Shown here piece by piece: positions 6,125 to 8,786 of a stretch of 8,786 nucleotides of DNA. The position numbers and the translations under genes were made by a program. The notes beneath the pieces were generated by a model. It saw only the letters and a program-made list of their open reading frames with translations. It was not told the DNA's origin and did no database searches. Numbering within the stretch: position 1 is the stretch's first letter; every line of letters starts with the position of its first letter. The DNA is from Chloroflexia bacterium. GTDB taxonomy: Bacteria; Chloroflexota; Chloroflexia; Thermomicrobiales; UBA6265. The stretch spans positions 1-8,786 of the forward strand of contig JACCUV010000419.1 of the NCBI GenBank assembly GCA_013698495.1. Reading direction: 5' to 3'.

Positions 6125-7318
6125 ATGCACCTCAGCCGGCTTGAACTCGACCAGTTCCGGTTGTACTCGCACATGGAGTTGGACATCCCTCGACCTGGGC
6201 TCCGCATTTCAGGCAGAAACGCAAGCGGCAAAACCAGCTTGCTCGAAGCGCTGGTAATGCTGTCGACCACTCGATCGCCGCGGGCGGCAGCTGACCGGGA
6301 AATCGTCAATTGGTCGAGCGGATCGGAGTACGGCGTTCGGCCGTATGTTCGGATTGACGCGGGATTCGAGACTCGTGACGGACCCGGCTCGGCCGGGATT
6401 CGCCTGGAACTCGACCCCGAACGTCAGAGCGTCATCCACAAGCAGTTCCTGCTCGATAGTCGGCCGGTCAGGGCCCACGATAGTGTCGGCGCGATAAAGT
6501 GTGTGCTGTTTTCACCGGAAGATGTCTTCCTGGTGTCTGGCGCGCCGTCCGAACGTCGGCGTCAGATCGACATCCTGATCTCGCAATGCGACCGCGCCTA
6601 TCTCACCTCCCTGACGCAATATGGCAAAGTGCTCAGCCAGCGGAATCAATTGCTCAAGCAGTTCGCGCGCGTGCGCCGCTCGAGCCGGGACATCGGCGCG
6701 GTCACGGAACTCTCGTTCTGGGACGAGGAACTGGTGGCGGCCGGATCAACGGTGATGGCCTACCGTCACATGATTGCCGCACGTATCGCCGACCTCGTGA
6801 GGGCGAGGTCGGCAGTGCTCGTCGACGATGTTGAGATCGGGATCGCCTACGTTCCGAAATTGCCGATCTACCCGGGAAGCCTTGTTGGCGAGGTGAAGCG
6901 AGACCGTGACGTCGTTGCGTCACAATTTCAGGCGGCCGTGGAGCAAGCGCGCGGCGAAGAGTTTCGGCGAGGCATGACCGTGGTCGGTCCGCACCGCGAT
7001 GACTTCGTGTTCATGATCAGCGAGCGGGAGTTGGCAGCCTTTGGATCGCGCGGTCAACAGCGCCTCGGCGTTGTGGCCTACCGGTTGGCCGAGATCGACG
7101 TCATTGACCAACAATCCGGCGAGCGCCCGATTCTGTTGCTCGACGATGTGCTCTCCGAACTCGACAGTGTTCACCGGAACATGTTGTTGACGGCGGTTGC
7201 CGAGTGCGACTGCCAGCTCCTGGTGACATCCACCGATGCCTCGTTGCTCGACCATCCGGTTCTCGCCAGTTTGCCAGCGGCGGAGGTCCGCGATGGGACG
7301 GTGTGGCGCCTCGCGTAG
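6125..7318 (+). CDS. recF: RecF, gap-repair recombination mediator ATPase
   Basis: RecF is an SMC-like ABC ATPase that binds gapped DNA and, with RecO and RecR, helps RecA load at single-strand gaps. The 397-aa product has the typical start MHLSRLELDQFRLYSH, Walker A GRNASGKT (30-37), the middle block FSPEDVFLVSGAPSERRRQIDI, an ABC signature-like FGSRGQQR (306-313) and Walker B with D-loop in PILLLDDVLSELD (335-347). The ATG has GGGAAG five bases upstream. The gene follows dnaN closely and is probably cotranscribed with it. In many genomes gyrB comes next; here the operon ends and a tRNA and folD lie on the other strand. The stop is followed by 255 bp without a confident protein gene. Confidence 0.96.
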   Translation: MHLSRLELDQFRLYSHMELDIPRPGLRISGRNASGKTSLLEALVMLSTTRSPRAAADREIVNWSSGSEYGVRPYVRIDAGFETRDGPGSAGIRLELDPERQSVIHKQFLLDSRPVRAHDSVGAIKCVLFSPEDVFLVSGAPSERRRQIDILISQCDRAYLTSLTQYGKVLSQRNQLLKQFARVRRSSRDIGAVTELSFWDEELVAAGSTVMAYRHMIAARIADLVRARSAVLVDDVEIGIAYVPKLPIYPGSLVGEVKRDRDVVASQFQAAVEQARGEEFRRGMTVVGPHRDDFVFMISERELAAFGSRGQQRLGVVAYRLAEIDVIDQQSGERPILLLDDVLSELDSVHRNMLLTAVAECDCQLLVTSTDASLLDHPVLASLPAAEVRDGTVWRLA

Positions 7319-7422
7319 TCCACAGGAAACTCGTCGCCGGCGCGGAGCCCACTTCTGCGAAGTGCATGGAGGTTGAAACGTCGTCGCAGAGCGGATCTTG
7401 TCATTCGGATGAAGGAGGAATC

Positions 7423-7512
7423 TTGACTTCTTCCACCGACCACCGCAAACATGTCCACCATTCCGACATCCGATTCAAACCCGCACTCTCGTCGACGATC
7501 CTCGAATCCTGA
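7423..7512 (+). CDS. Possible 29-aa small ORF after recF
   Basis: A TTG-initiated frame of 29 codons follows a perfect AAGGAGG (7412-7418), which is four bases upstream. The predicted peptide begins MTSSTDHRKHVHHSD and is notably rich in histidine (four His within residues 7-13); it matches no family I know. It ends 16 bp before the tRNA terminator hairpin. The strong ribosome-binding sequence is the only positive evidence. The start codon is weak and the spacing short, so this could be chance in an intergenic region. The rest of the 7319-7573 gap shows no gene I can support. Confidence 0.25.
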   Translation: MTSSTDHRKHVHHSDIRFKPALSSTILES

Positions 7513-7528
7513 AGAGTCGTCGAACGCG

Positions 7529-7553
7529 AAAAACCGGTTCCACTGGAACCGGT
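7529..7553 (-). terminator. Rho-independent terminator of tRNA-Gln
   Basis: Arms ACCGGTTCC (7533-7541) and GGAACCGGT (7545-7553) form a perfect 9-bp stem with a 3-nt loop. Read on the - strand, the stem runs straight into a T-run (7533-7529). It lies 20 bp past the 3' end of the tRNA, as expected for its terminator. In the + direction the tail is not T-rich enough to serve recF well. Confidence 0.85.
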
Positions 7554-7573
7554 CATTCTTCGGCCAATATGGG

Positions 7574-7644
7574 CTGGGGTGCAGGGATTCGAACCCCAAC
7601 TACCTGTTCCAGAGACAGGCGTCCTACCGTTAGACGACACCCCA
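7574..7644 (-). tRNA. tRNA-Gln (anticodon CTG)
   Basis: The - strand folds as a complete 71-nt cloverleaf. The acceptor stem is TGGGGTG paired with CACCCCA and the discriminator base is G73. The anticodon stem CCTGT/ACAGG holds the loop CTCTGGA with anticodon CTG, which reads CAG (Gln). The T loop is TTCGAAT on a stem with two G-T pairs. The U1-A72 pair and G73 match known glutamine identity elements of E. coli tRNA-Gln. The 3' CCA is not encoded (the gene is followed by CCC), so it must be added after transcription. Confidence 0.95.
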
Positions 7645-7657
7645 TCGTGCGGGCGCA

Positions 7658-7687
7658 AGTCTAGCACGATGTCGTCGGCCGATTCAA
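7658..7687 (-). promoter_or_regulatory. Promoter of tRNA-Gln
   Basis: On the - strand TTGAAT (7687-7682) and TAGACT (7663-7658) are separated by 18 bases and match the sigma-70 hexamers at 4 of 6 positions each. Transcription would start near 7651, leaving a leader of about seven bases before the tRNA 5' end at 7644. The -10 lies inside the loop of an 8-bp inverted repeat, CATCGTGC/GCACGATG (7643-7650, 7664-7671). Confidence 0.55.
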
Positions 7688-7736
7688 CGGAGATTCACGT
7701 GGATCAGTCGGCAGCGAGTGGGCGTATGCCGTGCTA

Positions 7737-8672
7737 CTACCGCTCTTCCGTCACCAACCGCAGGTGATCGGGCAGCTCGAACAGGACCACGTCGAGCGAA
7801 CCCTGGAGGGCGGCGAATCCGGCCGCCAGCGTGTTGCGGGCGAGGACGAGGGCCGTGACCGGTCCTGTACCGCCCGGCACCGGCGTGATCGCGCCGGCGA
7901 TGCCGAGCAGCCCCTCGAAGTCGGCATCGCCAACAATGTTGCCGTCTTCGTTCACGTTCACCCCAAAGTCGAGAACGACTGCTCCCGGCTTCACCATTAC
8001 TGGGGTAACGAGACCGGCGGAGCCGGCGGCAATGCACACGATGTCGGCTCCGCGCACTTCGGCGGCGAGGTCTCGGGTCCGACGGTGGCAAAGTGTCACC
8101 GTGGCATGTCGTTGAGTCAGGAGTGTGGCCATCGGTCTGCCGACAACATTGCTCCGGCCGATCACGGTGACTTTGGCGCCTTCAAGTTCGATGTTGAAAA
8201 AGTCGAGAAGTTGCAGACCACCCGCCGGCGTGCTCGGCCGGAGCGAGGGCAGGCCGAGATGAAGGCGGCCGGCATTGGTGGGCGTGATGCCATCGACGTC
8301 CTTGAGCGGCGAGAGATGTTCGAGGATGAGGTGCGGGTCGAGTACGCCGGGCAGTGGCATAAGCACCAGGATGCCGGTGATTTCGGGATCGCCGTTCAGG
8401 GCTTCGACGGCAGCGACAAGGTCATCGCTCGATGTTGTCGCAGGCAACTCCACCGGTCGGTGTTCGATTTCCACCTTCCGGAACGTACGATCGATTGATG
8501 CTCGGTAGGCGAGCGCCGGTGCGCTGTCGCCTACCAGCAGCGTAGCCAGGATCGGCGTGGCCCCGCCGAGGGCCGCGAGGTGAACCTTGGCGGCGGCGAT
8601 CTCGTTGCGCAAGCGCCTGGCCAACGACGCGCCTTTGAGAACACGGGTATCGACAATTACAGCTTCGGTCAC
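7737..8672 (-). CDS. folD: FolD-family methylenetetrahydrofolate dehydrogenase with altered cyclohydrolase site
   Basis: FolD enzymes oxidise 5,10-methylene-tetrahydrofolate to methenyl-THF with NAD(P)+ and usually hydrolyse that to 10-formyl-THF. From the GTG at 8672 the product has 311 aa and clear family motifs: GILVLMPLP (100-108), KDVDGITPTNAGRL (124-137), STPAGGLQLL, the nucleotide-binding VIGRSNVVGRPMATLL (170-185), VVLDFGVN and ITPVPGGTGPVT (262-273). The catalytic Tyr is kept (Y56) and so is the Asp of the VDG motif (D127). The Lys four residues after the Tyr is Ile (I60), and the Gln of the usual LVQLPLP is Leu (L104). Cyclohydrolase activity is therefore doubtful, while the dehydrogenase fold looks intact. 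The start is uncertain: the GTG at 8672 gives the usual N-terminus with a weak AAGTGAG before it, whereas the GTG at 8747 would be leaderless and add 25 residues. Confidence 0.9.
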   Translation of the reverse strand: MTEAVIVDTRVLKGASLARRLRNEIAAAKVHLAALGGATPILATLLVGDSAPALAYRASIDRTFRKVEIEHRPVELPATTSSDDLVAAVEALNGDPEITGILVLMPLPGVLDPHLILEHLSPLKDVDGITPTNAGRLHLGLPSLRPSTPAGGLQLLDFFNIELEGAKVTVIGRSNVVGRPMATLLTQRHATVTLCHRRTRDLAAEVRGADIVCIAAGSAGLVTPVMVKPGAVVLDFGVNVNEDGNIVGDADFEGLLGIAGAITPVPGGTGPVTALVLARNTLAAGFAALQGSLDVVLFELPDHLRLVTEER

Positions 8673-8753
8673 CAATCTCACTTTCGTTCGGCAAAAACGG
8701 GCCACAAGTCCAAGCGGGTCGTCCCGAACTCGCACAAGCCCCGACACGCACGC

Positions 8754-8759
8754 AGTATA
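8754..8759 (-). promoter_or_regulatory. -10 element of the folD promoter
   Basis: TATACT on the - strand is the same hexamer seen at the ruvB operon and the SOS operon. The expected transcription start is near 8747, which is exactly a GTG codon in frame with folD, six bases after the hexamer as at ruvB. No convincing -35 element was found between here and the window edge, so this is a tentative call. Confidence 0.45.
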
Positions 8760-8786
8760 CCGCTACACACCCACAAGAACCCCATC

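Noticed and set aside
7171..7599. 142-codon - strand open frame running through the tRNA, its terminator and the recF 3' end
   Set aside because: It begins in the tRNA 3' half and crosses the terminator; these are RNA-gene bases, not a protein gene.
7731..8498. Long + strand open frame of 255 codons opposite folD
   Set aside because: It is antisense to a clearly recognised FolD and shows no protein family features.

Overview
The window looks like a chromosomal housekeeping segment of a moderately GC-rich bacterium. The style of the proteins (RuvB, a DnaN that begins MRVSCLQEN, the cyclophilin, the COG2316 HD protein) suggests a Chloroflexota member, perhaps near Thermomicrobia. This is inferred from protein character only and no marker was searched. 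No mobile element, CRISPR array or rRNA is visible.

Left part, + strand: the 3' end of a TPR-repeat protein (2-373) is followed by a compact four-gene run: ruvB (450), queA (1538), an HD-domain hydrolase of the COG2316 type (2629) and a cyclophilin peptidyl-prolyl isomerase (about 3276-3800). The genes overlap or lie only a few bases apart, and the run ends in a hairpin terminator (3826-3872). A perfect palindromic LexA-type box, CGAAC-N4-GTTCG, sits at 416-429. A TATACT -10 hexamer lies six bases before the ruvB ATG, so the operon appears SOS-controlled with a leaderless first message.

Middle, - strand: a two-gene operon (4776 down to 3889) encodes a 204-aa protein that resembles phage-type single-strand annealing proteins and an unrecognised 79-aa protein. 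Its promoter (TTGCAA-N17-TATACT) has a second perfect LexA-type palindrome, AGAAC-N4-GTTCT, over the expected start point. This is the best candidate here for a little-described system: a chromosomal, damage-inducible annealing cassette next to the replication clamp and recF.

Right part: dnaN and recF (+, 4956-7318) form a tight pair that lacks dnaA and gyrB neighbours. A 255-bp gap follows, holding a possible 29-codon ORF and a terminator that belongs to tRNA-Gln(CTG) on the - strand (7574-7644). The last gene is folD (-, ending at 7737). Its product keeps the FolD fold signatures but has Ile and Leu where bifunctional FolD enzymes carry the cyclohydrolase Lys and Gln, which predicts a dehydrogenase-only or otherwise altered enzyme.

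Functionally, most of the window concerns DNA replication and repair: branch migration (RuvB), the clamp (DnaN), gap repair (RecF) and a putative annealing protein, with LexA-type operators on two of the transcription units. The other genes serve tRNA modification, protein folding and one-carbon metabolism.
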